Source: Porpolomopsis calyptriformis (taxonomy: Eukaryota > Basidiomycota > Agaricomycetes > Agaricales > Hygrophoraceae). Taken from it: 64,000 nt of DNA. Of this stretch, positions 44,364 to 57,322 are shown piece by piece. The position numbers and the translations under genes were made by a program. A model generated the notes under the pieces. It saw nothing but the letters and a program-made list of their open reading frames with translations. It did not search any database and was not told the DNA's origin. How positions within the stretch are numbered: position 1 is the stretch's first letter; every line of letters starts with the position of its first letter. Location: positions 1,736,001 to 1,800,000 of the forward strand of contig OX621163.1 of the NCBI GenBank assembly GCA_951640195.1, given 5' to 3'.

Positions 44364-47300
44364 TCATGGTGTCTCCGTTATGCCCTGTGCGTATCCGACC
44401 CTTACAAAGTACATTCTCAAACTTTGTCTAATTTCGGGTGCGATGTCTCGAGCCAGAAGTTCCGTAGCTAGAGGGTAGATCGCAGGTAGATATCGTGCAA
44501 ACTTGGCAGGAAACTCAGTATAGGTGACTCAATGTATTGAAGGGCAAAACGCACTGCTTTATCATCCAGGCGACAAAATCCTTCCAGTATCTCGGCGATC
44601 ACGGGTGTCCATGCAAGAATGTTCTTGACTTGTGTGTCAGCACGGAGTTTATTGTAATCTTGTAGCACGCCCAGTCCAAGCCTAACAACATGTTAAATGA
44701 AGAGTACATGGAATGATGTATGATACTTACGGTAAGAGTCGCTCGGCAATTTGGGGTCTAGCAGCCTGATGCTCCAGGCGAGGGTCATAATACATTCGCA
44801 GCAGGATATGTACTAAAGTTGCAGCACTGCTTGATTCTTGTTTCAATAGGTTGGGCAAATGCTTCATGAAACCTACCAGAAAATATCAAAACTAGAACTG
44901 CCTATTCAAATAAATGTTACGTACCAACTTTCCATAATCCAGTGCGAAGCTCCTTGTCTTCGTTAAACATTCTGGCAAACTGGTAGCTATGGTCGAGGAC
45001 GCCCATTAACCGCAGGAGTTGTGCGGGCGGTATGGCAGTGTAGACCTCATCGTTCCGTAACAAATCATTGGTAGTTTCAATTAATAACAATTGAAGAACG
45101 CATTTGACGATGATCTGTTTGAAGATGCGACGACGATCACCTAGCGAGGTTTTGGTGTCAGTTTTAGGCTGTTCGCCATTTGGCGATAGTGGAGCGGGTA
45201 ATATAGTTTGACCATTGGATTCTGATAACTACATTAGATGTGCGTTGTATGCGATTGACTCCACTTCACTTACCACTTGATTCTGGAAGCTCAGTGACGG
45301 TACCATCAATCTCAACCCGGAGACTCTCATCAAACAATTGATGTGGAGTAGTGGTTCTGAACAGCTTTACAAACGCCTTCGTGACACGTTCCCATCGATC
45401 CGGACTCAGTTTTGAGATGTTATTTTCAAGCAGTTGCTGCAAACAAGAGGTACCAATGCGAGCCAACGTGTCATTTTCTGTTCAACGTCGATTAAAAACA
45501 GAACAGCATGGGGTACATAGGCATACCTTGGCAAATGCAAGTGCAGAGCAAATCCAGAAGCCCATCCAAGAATCGCTCCAGGATATCAAAATAGAAGGTG
45601 TAAAGGTCAATTAGGTCACGCAGGGCTTGGATCATCGTTGTGGAAAGCCAAACGCTCATATCTTCCTGGGTATTGAACCGAGATAAATCTTGACTGGATT
45701 TCAGGACTGCGAATATCGGAAAGAGAAGCTCCTGGCAGACTGTGTCCCAAAATTCGACGGGATAGGTGGATCCATAAGTCTTGAGGGTTGTAAACAAGGA
45801 ATCGAGAGCGCTAGAAGCAAAATTAAAGGAGGTTGGCACAAAATTGTAGCCTAGTACATACAGACGTCGAACTTCCAGATCTTCTCCATTCATTATGATG
45901 ACGTAAAAGCCAAAAAGCACGGGAAACCAAAACTTGATCATACCATCTTCAAGAAGTTGGTCGTCCGGGGAGGGCGAGGCAGTCAAAGCACATTCTGGGC
46001 AATCGAGCATAACAGGAATGACACCCCGGAGCATCGCAATAGCAAGTAGACTGATTTTTTGATACTTGCTCACTTTGCAAAACTCTGTGATGCAAACAGT
46101 CAGGTCTGCAAAAGCCCCATGTTGGACGATGGCAGGAAAATGATCCTTGTTAAGGCGAGTAACGATTTCAAAGGCGGAGTTTACTATTCTCTCTGTAAAG
46201 AAATTAGAACTCGTACGTGATACAAATAATGAGTACATACCCGTTGAAGCCTTGGAAGCAGCAGAGAACACGCCAAACATTGTCCTCCAACCAGATCGCA
46301 TATTTTGAGCACGAGCTTGTATCATTTGTTGAAGACATTGGAGTACCTTATTCTTATGGATCACGACAATAGAATAGATAAAAGATGGCAATCAAATCTC
46401 ACCATGTCTCTAATTTCCGGGTTACTATTGTGGGTCATCGTGTACTCGAATGGCTTCAAGAAGTCCTTCTGGAACTTGAAATGAGGCAACTCCTCTTTCT
46501 CCAAAAATCGCATTGCAAGTTGGCGAAGAGAATCCAAGGCAAAGAAGCCAACGTGTGGGTTATTATGGCAACAAACCTGTACCAATTCTAATGATTAGTG
46601 CAACAAAGGGTTTAAAAGAATCAAGTACTTGGTTAAAATGTTCTCCGAGGATGTCCCATAAATTTGACCACTCCAGTCGAATCCGGTTCATATTATAATA
46701 AGATATCTCGACGAGCTTCTGCAAGCTAAATAACCTTGGATGCCGAGATAAACCAGAGGATTGAATCTCTTCCCAAGATACATCACTCAAGGCTTGGACA
46801 AAATCTACGATCGCTGTCTGATAATGGTGTTTGAGACACTAGAATACGAGTAAGAAACGCGCTTACCCCAGACAAGAAGTGACTCAGAGAGAAGACCATA
46901 TCGGCGGCAACAGTTATATGTGTGGATCGACTTTCATTGGCCAGTTCCTCCGTAGGTAATTTGCGGGACCGCCTGTGCAATATATGTGAGTGGAATCGAA
47001 ATAAATGGAATGTGGGAGAGCCTACCCCTTACGACCAGAATCCGAGACCTCAACCCCACTACTGATGAGTTGCATGTGCTCGAGTTGACTAACGCAAGTT
47101 AATACTTCGTGCCAGGATCCTTTGAGATTGTTGCCTTCATTGACGGCAACGTCAAGCAAGGCTTTGATTGCTTCCATGTTTTTGGTCTTCATCTCGCCCA
47201 AATTGTTCAGAAACGTGAACTTTGCCAAGGTCGTGACGAATGCATTGCGTTCCAGTTCGAGATCGAAAAAGCAGACAATCCGAATAGCATTCTTAAAACC

Positions 47301-50300
47301 ATCCAAGCACAATTCCACGATCTCGAGGTCATCTGTGTCTTGCAAGGGACCCGAAAGACCAGCAAGGAAAGCAATCCACGCGACTTCGAACATCGGCTTG
47401 ACATGAACAAAGTGTGATGCGCTAAAAAATTGATCACCACTCTTGGATCCTTTGCGTTGAGTCCGCATCATTGTCCTAAACAAGGCCTGTAACCCAGTAC
47501 GTCAGCAGTCAAGCCATATAGTTGTTATCTTACTTCTGTCTTATTTGCCATTCCATGAGATTGCATAACGTATGCTTCTTTCTGGAGATCTCTGCCGACA
47601 TTAGCAAGCGCGTTGGCGATACCCGGTCCGACAGTTGGTGCTCCGATGTCCATCTCGTCTTTCATTCTTATCTCATTGTGGACGATGTCATCGAAGATAT
47701 CCGACAAGAAATCTTCAGGAAGATCAGCGTTGTCGTTGATACCACGGTTATTCTTGATAAAATCCGCTTTCGTCATACGCTTCTTGACCTGAGGGTTATG
47801 AGCGTCCGTGTTAAGCATAATAGCCGAATACGCGAGGATGTATGCAGCGTCTGTGGCCGGATATAACACAATATTGACCTAAAAAAAGCTGTTTGACCTA
47901 CCGGCATTTGCGAACGGGGTCTGCGCGTTGCCCGCTATGTATCGTTCAGCGAATTTTAACATGTATCGGTCGATTTTTTGTGCTTCTCCCGGAAGACGGA
48001 ATGATTGCAAAAAGAGCCTGAGCGCGTCGACAAAGGCCAGACTCCTAAAATCGAGAAGATCGACAAAGGCGTGCATGATTGCGACATTTTCTTCATCACT
48101 GCGATAAAATGTTTTAATTGTGGCGTCCAACATAAAATAGCAAAACTCACCCCTCTCCCAAATATTCTCCGATCATGGTTTTGCTCAAACCATCAGTGGA
48201 AAGTAGGAATCCGGCGATAACTTGAGGAGACTTGCTTGGAATAAAACCGGCCTCCACAAGGAATTGAATACCCTGGTGATAGACATTAACTAAGCAGGAT
48301 ATGAAACTGACGGTACATACGCGCTTGGGCTTGAAATTAAACTTTTTGATTCCCTCAAGAAGAGTAGTTTTCTTCTGCTTGGCGCTCTCGAACTTAGTAG
48401 GATCATCCGTGACGTCCTGAGTGTGTCTCAGGGTCTCGGCACTGCTCGCAGCTCCGGGTAACCTGTCAAGGGACGGATCGGGTGTTGCGATGTCGTGCCT
48501 GACCTCTTCACCTACTTGAGACCGGGTAGAATTATCTACGAGGGATTGAACAGTTGGCTTCCCAGCTGCAGTTCCCCAAACTACCAGAGATCTCAAAACA
48601 GAGGTCAGACACTCTAAACCTTGTCGCTTGAGTTGGCTTTCTGATAGACCGATATTTGAGGTGTCCATGGTACCAGAAATGGACAAAGCGGAGGTGCTGA
48701 GTGAGGGAGGTATGCCAGGATTTTGGGACTTCCCGGTAGGACTGAGAGCGGGACTTGGTGGTTCATTTGCCCGGTGTTGAGCGGTAAAAGGCGTTGTTCC
48801 TATCTTGGAGATGATGTTCATGATGCTGTTGGGGAAAACTAGAACTCTTTCCAACAGCAAGGCGCGAGCAAACTCACTGCTCATAGATATTATCCACAGC
48901 TTCGCCGTCGCAATCGTAATTCAGGTAAATCTCGACCAGTGCCTGAGGATCCTGACAAAGCCGTGAAAGCATCCCCAATATAACCGCCTTCTGCTTCAGA
49001 GTGGATGTCCTCATCTCAAGAATAGGGATAAAAATCTCGTGCAAAAGAACCTCAATTTCTTTCTATACACCGTTACGTTAGAGCCCATCACCCTCGCATA
49101 TTAATCACACACCTTCAGCTTCGTTCGCATGCCAGCAAGAACTCGCCAAAAGATCTCTACACTTATCTCGAAAACTTGTGGGACAGGGCTAACAGCGTTT
49201 CGGCTCAAGCACAAACAAAGATATTGGTTTACCGCCTGGATGAATGGGGTAGCTTCGTTGGAAGAAGCAGAGAAGATCATTGCTCGAGGGTCCACGAAAA
49301 GAGGTGTGTGAGAGTTCAAGACTGTCAAAACTAGATGTAAGGAAAGCAGCTTGGAACGCATGGCGTGCGATTTTAATTCACGCTCGCTGTTTTGGTATAT
49401 CAGTCCGCGCTGAAAGTAAAGCATACAAACTGGCCAACCTCTCGGTGTTCAGTGGCTTCATGGTCAATTTACAGAGAGCGCGGAAAACTAGGAAGGCGTC
49501 CTTGATGAAAAGATCCCTGGTGGTGAGCAACTTGCTCTGCCCATCTAATTCCACTTCATATGGAACATCTTGACTGAGCGTTTCGGCGACTTCTCTGGAT
49601 CAAAACGCATGAACAAGATTAGATTGGTCAATGAATTCAAACTGACTTAGTAATCTTGGATTGCGGGTCATTGTTGATAGAGTTGCCGGTGACATCAATT
49701 TGCATTGAAAGAGATTCAGAAGGGTCTGCACTTTGTGTAACCGATACAGTCGAATGAAAATCCTCTGCTTTAGCGATATCATCCGTGCTCTTTGTTAGTA
49801 CCGTTTCTGTCCTCGGTAAAGTGATCGAAACGCGGTTGGATGAAGCCGAGCTATCTGGTGCGGTGGAGGACAATGGGGTGCCAGACTCGACGTGGCCCTT
49901 ATCAGCTTGACACCGTGTGAAGACGTGGTGAACCATTTGGGTAAGTCCACCCTGAGCAACCATTTGGTTGACGGGGTCTGCACTCAACAGGAAAACGTTG
50001 TAAACTGTACGGACCGCCTTAAGTAAGGAGGAATGGTGCACCAGAATCGTGGAAGACAAAACAAGGGACAAAAGCGCCTTGACTATTTGAAGGGAGACAG
50101 TTTCCGGCGTCGTTTCAGTGTGACAAGCAGTGATAGTATGTGCAACGAGGTCGACAAGAGATGGCTCTGGTTGATTATTTTGTGATGCCCCAACCGTGGG
50201 TTTCCAGCCTACTGGGATGGGCGAAGGAGGAGGGGATGGAAGCGGATGTGATGGTGCTTTTGCAGGTTCAGCGAAGAAGGAATAGGAAATGAGTTTGGAT

Positions 50301-51001
50301 ATGCAGTCAAGGCTTGCAATCATGAGCTTCTCGTTCCTTGTCTCACAGGCAAGTCGCAATGGCTCAAATATTTCGCGAGGCCGATCACCACCTTGACCAA
50401 CGCGAACCAATTCTAGCGCTCGTTTTACGCAGTCGCGAAAGGGTGCCGAACGCTTAGCCTCTTTGGAGGAGGCAATAGTCTCCAATGCCGTCGAAATCAG
50501 GACGATGGACACCGTGTGGCCCTTCGGGATAGTGAGTGAACGCGTGTGAGTAGCAGATCCTGGGGTTGACGGTGTTTGTGACCGAGGTTCACCATGACCG
50601 TTAACTTCCGATGTCCGTTTTGGCCGAGGGCTAGAAGGGTCACCAGCTGAGTCATTTGAAGGTGGTAGATTTTCCGGCAGTGTACTATGTTTGGCAGGCG
50701 GCGTAGGAGGTAGCGCTGAGGAAAATGAGTCGTCCTCAACGGTTGGTTCGTCGCTCGGTTGGTTTGCAAGCTCGAGAGGAAAATGAGGTTGCAAAGAAGC
50801 TGGTTCCTCTACTTCGTGACCATCTGGAGGATCCTCTGGGATGCCCTCTCCGTCGATCCCAGGGTTTGTAGTGGCAGTTGGCCCTTTGGGAAATTTGGGA
50901 CTTGGCTCGCCAAGCGACGTGTCGGGAAAGCGTGGAGGATCGTCAGCGGGGGAAGTCGGCAGACCGACATCTGATGCATGAACATCACTAGCCCCGCTCA
51001 T
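44364..51001 (-). CDS. SEC7: Large Sec7-domain ARF-GEF (yeast SEC7 / BIG type)
   Basis: Catalyses GDP/GTP exchange on ARF at the trans-Golgi. This is the largest gene in the window, about 20 introns and roughly 1850 aa. The N-terminal 200 residues are acidic and Pro/Ser-rich ([15 protein letters not shown]). The DCB/HUS regions follow ([39 protein letters not shown]). The Sec7 domain runs from [11 protein letters not shown] and [20 protein letters not shown], with the catalytic Glu in [20 protein letters not shown], through [20 protein letters not shown] and [23 protein letters not shown] segments follow, including [20 protein letters not shown] and [20 protein letters not shown]. The last exon reads [20 protein letters not shown] and ends GITETP at 44364. 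It is divergent from DHS with 100 bp between starts. Confidence 0.9.
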
Positions 51002-51101
51002 ATCGAAATCGAAACCGAAGAGGAAACGTTATACTGCGCGCTGACCAAAAGCTTACAGGATACCACGTGAGTGCCACCAGGTTTTGCTCTGGCAAATGAT
51101 C

Positions 51102-52452
51102 ATGGACTCGACAGTTCCCCATGACGCTTCGGCCGCCGTATTTCATGCTTCCGAGGTTATGCCAGCAGAAGCTGTATCCGTACAGGGACCAAATTTCGAC
51201 AAGCCTATCTCTATTGAGACACTTTTGGCAAGTTATGAACGAATCGGATTCCAGGCGAATAGTCTGGGGAAGGCCATTGAGATCGTTAACCGAATGGTAA
51301 GTATTGCTTCTCTCCATACAATCGTAATGACATAGAGTTATTCAATAGCGTAAATGGCGACTTTCGGAAGAACCCATTTCAGCAGAAGAGGACGATTACT
51401 ATCACAATCCTGATGTTCGCGCTCGGACACGTTGCAATATCTTTCTTGGTTACACCTCCAATCTTATCTCTTCTGGTTTACGTGAAGTAATCCTGCATCT
51501 TGTTAAACACAAGCATGTTGCAGTCATGGTGACCACCGCTGGCGGGATCGAGGAAGACTTTATTAAATGTCTTGGAAAGACTTACCTCGCTGACTTTGGT
51601 CTGGATGGTGCTGATTTACGCAAGAGAGGAATGAACCGGATTGGGAATCTTATCGTCCCAAACGATAATTACTGCAAGTTCGAGGATTGGCTCACTCCGA
51701 TACTTGATTCTATGCTCGCGGAACAGAAAGAGAGCGGAGAGCCTTTGACACCCAGTGCCTTTATCCGACGATTAGGAAAGGAGATAAACAACGAAGAATC
51801 TGTTTACTATTGGGCCTACAAGGTGAACAAATGTTCCAAATCGTTTTATCCAACCTCATGGAAGCCTAAGACGGGATGTTTCAGAACAACATTCCTGTTT
51901 TCTGCCCTGCCCTTACTGACGGATCAATCGGAGACATGATATACTTTCATTCCTTTCGATCCCCTGGCCTCGTGATTGATATTGTCCGAGACATCTGTGA
52001 CCTGAACGAACTTGCCAGGAAATCTAAAAAAGCAGGAATGATTATCCTTGGCGGAGGTGTCTGCAAGCATCAAATCGCTAACGCAATGTTGATTGTGCGA
52101 GCTACCTCATTTTGGATTCTGGTAAGAGACTAATACTCTTCTCAGCGGAATGGTGCCGACTACTCCGTTTTCATTGTGAGTGGAGCAAACATGCAAGACA
52201 CCAGCTTGTTAAATTTCTTTTAGAACACGGGCCAAGAATTTGACGGCTCCGACTCTGGCGCTCGACCCGATGAAGCTGTATCGTGGGGAAAGATACGCCC
52301 CGATGCTGAATCCATAAAGGTTTGGTCTCATGCATCTTCGGAAGTCATCGTATTAATTTTAATTTCGCACATAGGTCTATGCCGACGCTACTTTGGTATT
52401 CCCTCTCCTAGTAGCTGCAACTTTTGCACGGGATGTCCAGGACATATTATGA
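51102..52452 (+). CDS. DYS1: Deoxyhypusine synthase
   Basis: Transfers the aminobutyl group of spermidine to a lysine of eIF5A, using NAD. About 360 aa with five introns. It begins [20 protein letters not shown] and continues [98 protein letters not shown], the active Lys in [20 protein letters not shown], and [20 protein letters not shown]. It ends [20 protein letters not shown] and VQDIL. Residues for NAD and spermidine contact ([14 protein letters not shown]) are intact. Secure. Confidence 0.95.
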
Positions 52453-53161
52453 AAAATGGGTGAGGACATGCATTGTAGAGCCTACTGATAGCTAACGCCA
52501 GGGAGGATGGTTTTATGATTTGGGCTGGAAATTGCGAAAGACGTTGCTGCTCAATTCAAAGTCTGGTACCTCTCTTTCTCCCTGAAGATCAACGAAATTT
52601 ACTCCGAGGAACACCTAAACAAATCACGAATGGTCAAATATGCCTCTACTGTGAATTGTACATTCAATGTTGGTGAATGGCTATTTCCACCACAAGCATT
52701 ACAATCATGATAACATTCACTCCTCACCATAGGTGAAAGTAATGATCGCCCAAGCGGGGTAGTGTGCTTGCTCCCATGTCAGTAGCAGAGATCGTTCGGA
52801 CGAAAATCTTGCCTATCGGATGCGATCATCCTTCTCAAGTCTGTCACAGAAAGATGCATAGAATGGATCTCATCATAAAAACGCCAACCATGAGCACCAC
52901 CTTGGCCCGCTGCACATGATATTGAACGAATCCATATGCCTCTGAGACACTCCTCCAACACATTAAGCCACACTTAGCCCGATCGTTACGTCACTTTTTG
53001 TAAGGGTGAGGAACGGCGTCTCACGAGAGAAAGGGAGTGTCTGAGGGGCAACGATATCAATATACAATGCAACGGTTGAGAAAGAAGGTTATATTTACCC
53101 CGAGGGAAGGCACTCTTCACCCTAACAAGAAGCGCGATATGCGAGCGCCCGAAGGTTGGCT
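52453..53161. other. Gene-poor stretch downstream of DHS
   Basis: Short overlapping frames on both strands, none protein-like or joined by good splice sites. No repeat or RNA gene recognised. Confidence 0.45.
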
Positions 53162-53335
53162 TCACGCTTGGAGGCTCGACGGATCTGAGGAGGAAGCAAA
53201 TAGTCAATGTCAAATGCGAGAGTCGAAAGGACGTGTCTCACCTCGGAGTGGCCTTTGGCGGTAGTTGGGTGGGATCAAGTTGAATCCAAAGTCGACGAAG
53301 CCTTTTATGGGGTAAGCAAGTTCCTGAAAGATACC
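53162..53335 (-). other. Possible exons of an unrecognised small gene
   Basis: On the minus strand an exon reads YGIFQELAYPIKGFVDFGFN then LIPPNYRQRPLR. A canonical intron (gtgaga...cctcag, about 53184-53241) joins it to DPSSLQA and a stop at 53162. The upstream boundary (…ggtag acceptor) is good, but I could not find a convincing first exon or start. The peptide looks protein-like but I do not recognise it. Confidence 0.25.
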
Positions 53336-53704
53336 GTACTACCGCATCCGTCGCATCAAAATGAAGGTGGGGCGCCACTGATAGGGTGAAGAACCGCTGA
53401 TCCGAATGCCATCAGCACTCGACGAGGTGGGCCGAAGCACAAGCGCCCAGCGAAAAAGCTTTCCTTTCCGGCAGTTTGGGTGGTCAATATTACGTAATTT
53501 TCAGATTTAGGGCCGGTTCACCATTCCTTTGGTTTGGTAAGCAGGGGTTCCATCGCATCACTCTGCATCACTCCTCAACTTAATTTTACTCAACAAGGAG
53601 GGTAAGTGGTTGGAAGAGGGAGAAGCGAGGTATGTCTGGCTGCTTATTCCGTTACTATCGTGCATCCATAAATTCTGTTTTTTGCAGGACGTTTGGGATT
53701 AAAA

Positions 53705-54515
53705 ATGGCGTATCAGTTCTCTAGGAAGGGTTGCTTCAAGTGTGGTAATCGCAAGTATCATCCACCCTCTCAAGCCACCATAGACCTTAAACGGACATCT
53801 TAGTGGGCCATGTGGCCGAAAACTGTTCTTCCGATCAACGTCTCTGCTACAACTGTCGTCAGCCGGGACACGAGTCCTCCGCTTGCCCATCTCCGCGAAC
53901 CGTTTCGGCGAAACAGGCCAGTGCTGCCAATTTACCTTCGTTTTTCAGACAATCATTAAAGCGCATCATCCGTCTGCAGTGCTACTCCTGCGGGGGCGTT
54001 GGGCACATCCAAGCCGACTGTCCTAGCTTGAGATTGCAGCAAGGAGGGAGCCAGAAATGCTATGTAAGAGGGCTGTCTTGTTCAACTCCCACTGCTGACT
54101 TCTCCGAACACAGAGTTGTGGTCGTTTCGGTCATATCGCGCGTTCGTGCCCCGGCGTGTTCCCATCTCGCCCTCCTCCCGCGGGTCGAGGTCTGAACACG
54201 TCAGCTTTGCCGCCGGTAAAATGTTTTCGCTGCGGAGGCCCAAACCACATGGCAAGGTACGGCCCTCTCGTGGGATATCACGATGATGCTAATAAGGATA
54301 TTTTTTTGCCAGAGATTGCTTAGCTGCGCCAGGGACTACCCCGATCGATTCTACCCCAACTGGGCCTGCGGCTGGAAATTTAAACAAGAATAAAACATGC
54401 TACAAATGTCAGCAAGAGGGTCATGTAAGCTCGCCCCTTCTGTTCGATGGCCTTCCCTGACAGTATGTAACAGATTGCGAGGGATTGCCCAGAGATCAGT
54501 GACTTTATTGGCTGA
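53705..54515 (+). CDS. GIS2: CCHC zinc-knuckle protein (GIS2/CNBP type)
   Basis: A nucleic-acid-binding protein associated with mRNA translation in yeast and animals. Joined exons give about 180 aa with at least six CCHC knuckles: CFKCGNLGHVAENC, CYNCRQPGHESSAC, CYSCGGVGHIQADC, CYSCGRFGHIARSC, CFRCGGPNHMARDC and CYKCQQEGHIARDC. It starts MAYQFSRKGC and ends CPEISDFIG. Intron 1 (53751-53803) needs a GC donor (AATC/gcaagt) and splits the first knuckle. A second possible GC intron (53917-53979, CAG/gccagt) is a multiple of three and may instead be coding. The last knuckle is also split by an intron. Confidence 0.87.
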
Positions 54516-54754
54516 AGTGAATACGAAAGAATGTTCTCAATTTGTTGAACGATGATAGCTCTATATTTGATGCGCCAGCTTGTTCGTGTTACAATATACT
54601 TTTGCTTTGCATCTATTCTGCAAGCAGATAGAATGGCTCTGGCTAGGAGGGATATAACACCTGTAGCGATATCCATTCCGCATTTCATTCGAGCGACGTA
54701 TAGGGTTGATGCCATTTCCATATGTGGTAGGTAGTGTTTGGCCTACCTCCTTCG

Positions 54755-57100
54755 ATGGACACCCATATCGCCGCTCCTTTAACCTCAGGTCATCTCAAAT
54801 CATTCTCTTTCTGTGAGAAGTTGGACAAAAGCCACTTCATTCACTCATTTCTGCAGGAACAAAAAAATTATTCAAGAAAGTATGCCAGCGAAGGGAAGGA
54901 AGTATTTTCAGCTTGGGACCAGAACACGCCCCAAGAAAAGTGCCACAAAGACTCTGAGCCCAACGATTTTGGATTCGCGACACCTATACTAAAACCGCGC
55001 ACCCTCAAACCATGTTCTCCGAGCACCGAGGATGAACCCGAACAACCAGTTGATCGGGTCAAGAGTAAAACTGTGAAGGATGCCAATCGGACTAAAGCGA
55101 CCAAGAAAGATGTCTCTCCACAAGTCGTTAATGCGGCACCGAAAAAGAGAAAGGCCTCACTGCCTAGTTCCAAGGGAAAACTTTCGTCAGAGCGTGATCG
55201 TGAGGAAAGGTCCGACGATGATCGAATCGCCCGTGAGTTGCGACCATCCATTCCGCCTCGTCGCATTGCGCTCATAGTCATTCACAGGCCTGGCTGAACG
55301 TCGCCAGCGCAAACGAGCGAAACGGGCAATTGTGCAAGCGCAGGAAAGCGATGGGGGCGAAGAATGTCAGTCCAGCCGACGAAGAGAGGGGAAGAACAAG
55401 AACAAAAAGCCAACGATCCCGGCGGGATTTGCGCTGATGTATGGCTTCTCTGCAACCAACGTCGGAAAGAATCGTCTAACTGTTTGTCTTCACTTGCTGC
55501 CAAATACAACCTTCTGATTTACCTCTTCTAGCTGAAACCATTCCCAAAGGCTGGCGTGTTTGGGAAGGGTAGGGCATCGGTGAGAACGCAAGTTGGCAAC
55601 AGGGAATGCTCGATAAAGAACAGTACGTCTAAGCAACTATGTCCATCCGCTCTCTTTCTCGAATGGCGATTTGCAGGTCGTGGGTGTGATTATTTTTCCG
55701 AGGTCGCTTTCCTCAACAAGCCGCCCCACAAGTCTACAAAACCGAAGAAGAATGTTGCGCCCTCTGGATCTGTGCTTGCCTCGGAGCTTCATCCGTCTTT
55801 CACCACGCGTAAAGGAAGTCAGCCTATTCATCAGGATGTTGGAAAAAATCGAGATCTGAATGAGAGTCCCGCTCTTGAGAAAGGTTCGGATGATCAGACG
55901 ACCCTGGCTGAATCGGCAGTTGCGCTCGAAAAACCACGATCAAGACCGGCTTCTCCGACGCATCACCTGAAAGATAGTCTGGTCAGCGAAACATCCCCAT
56001 TGAGATCGGTCAGAGGTGATGCGTCTCCAAACGTGCGACGCTCTCATCGCGTCGAAGACGAGCCGGCGACTTCAGAGGTGGTCTTGGCCCCTGCCACGGG
56101 AAGCAACCATTCGAGTCTATCACTTCGCCCTTCGCAATCTGCCTCTCAATGTGACCAACGTGTCGATCTCTCTCTTGGCATGGCCACTGCTGCCTCGAAG
56201 TATTTTCCTCGGGTAGTTAGAGAACATCCGATGAAGTTGGTTGACTATCAAGACTTGGACGCAGCCCACTCCAGCTTACCATTCGACAATCACCGAACAT
56301 TTCGAGATGAAATGGTTCCCGAGCTCGCCAACTACGATTTTCCAGACGCGGAATCCGTTCCAGGGCACTCTGTGGAGTGGAATCGACGCGCAGATGAAAG
56401 CAGGTCTGGCAGAGCATCTCCACGTAACTTTCAGCTTCTTTTATCCCCACCCAATGCCCTTGAACGAGTGATGCAACCCTATGAATCCGTAGAGGACATT
56501 CCTGAAGTTGTCTCGATCGAAGGGTTTGCCGCCCAACTTGACGGACAGGCTCACATGAATCCGGCGGATGAAGGAGTTTTTCAAGGCAACCTTCCGGAAG
56601 CTTTCCACAACTATTATGATCGGACTTTTAGCGATCAGCCCGGCGGATACGACGAACAAGGTTCTCACGAGTATAGTCGATCGCAAGGAGAGCTTGATGT
56701 TCACATGGACGATGTATATCAAGGTCATCACGGCGTGCTGCAATCCTATGCACCACCCTGCGCAACGGAAGCATTCTCTAAGGTCGATGGTCAAGGCGAA
56801 GACGGAGCAGAGGACGATGATCAGTACAATCAATTCAATGAGGTAGACGACCTCCAGGCGGAAGAAGGTTCCCTGGAATTTGGAACTGGTTGCGAATTTT
56901 TAAGCGAACACGCACTCAGCAGCGAAGACGGTTCATTGCTCTGTGGTGGGACGTTCTCTCAAGGTCGTGCGCTTTTACTGGGAACGGCAAGGCAGTGCGC
57001 ATGCTATCAGCCGTCGCGTAAGGTCACGTCGATCTCCCGCGCGGAAGAAGTCGTTGCAAAAAGCTTGAAGGGACACTGGCTACCGCAGAAGCATTACTAG
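54755..57100 (+). CDS. Large disordered protein, unrecognised
   Basis: Four exons give about 720 aa. The N-terminus is MDTHIAAPLTSGHLKSFSFC, followed by acidic and Lys-rich stretches (KDANRTKATKKDVSP, APKKRKASLPSSKGK) that look like nuclear localisation signals, and a basic helix LAERRQRKRAKRAIV. A distinct compact block reads TIPAGFALMYGFSATNVGK and LKPFPKAGVFGKGRASVRTQ, followed by FSEVAFLNKPPHKS. The remaining 450 residues are charged and Ser/Pro-rich. Introns fall at about 55230-55289, 55480-55530 and 55622-55676. The block around GFALMYGFSATNVGK is the best candidate for a conserved domain. Probably nuclear; function unknown. Confidence 0.65.
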
Positions 57101-57322
57101 ACACCGATTTAAAAGGGAAATAAATCGTCTTGCCTGAGGGTGAGTTGTGGGGGGCAAAAAATAGAACCACATATATTTATTGGCTACATAAATACGGCAC
57201 ATAGATACTCGTACACGCGAAGGTAGGAGGGCATAAGATGTACAAGGACGGACAACTACAGAGCCAACTTGAAAAGCGCAGCGTGTCACTTAGACGAAGG
57301 TGAGGGATACGATCGGAGCGAA

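Noticed and set aside
53917..53979. Counting GIS2 intron 2 as a certain GC-AG intron
   Set aside because: Its 63 nt are in frame without a stop, so it may be coding; kept only as possible.
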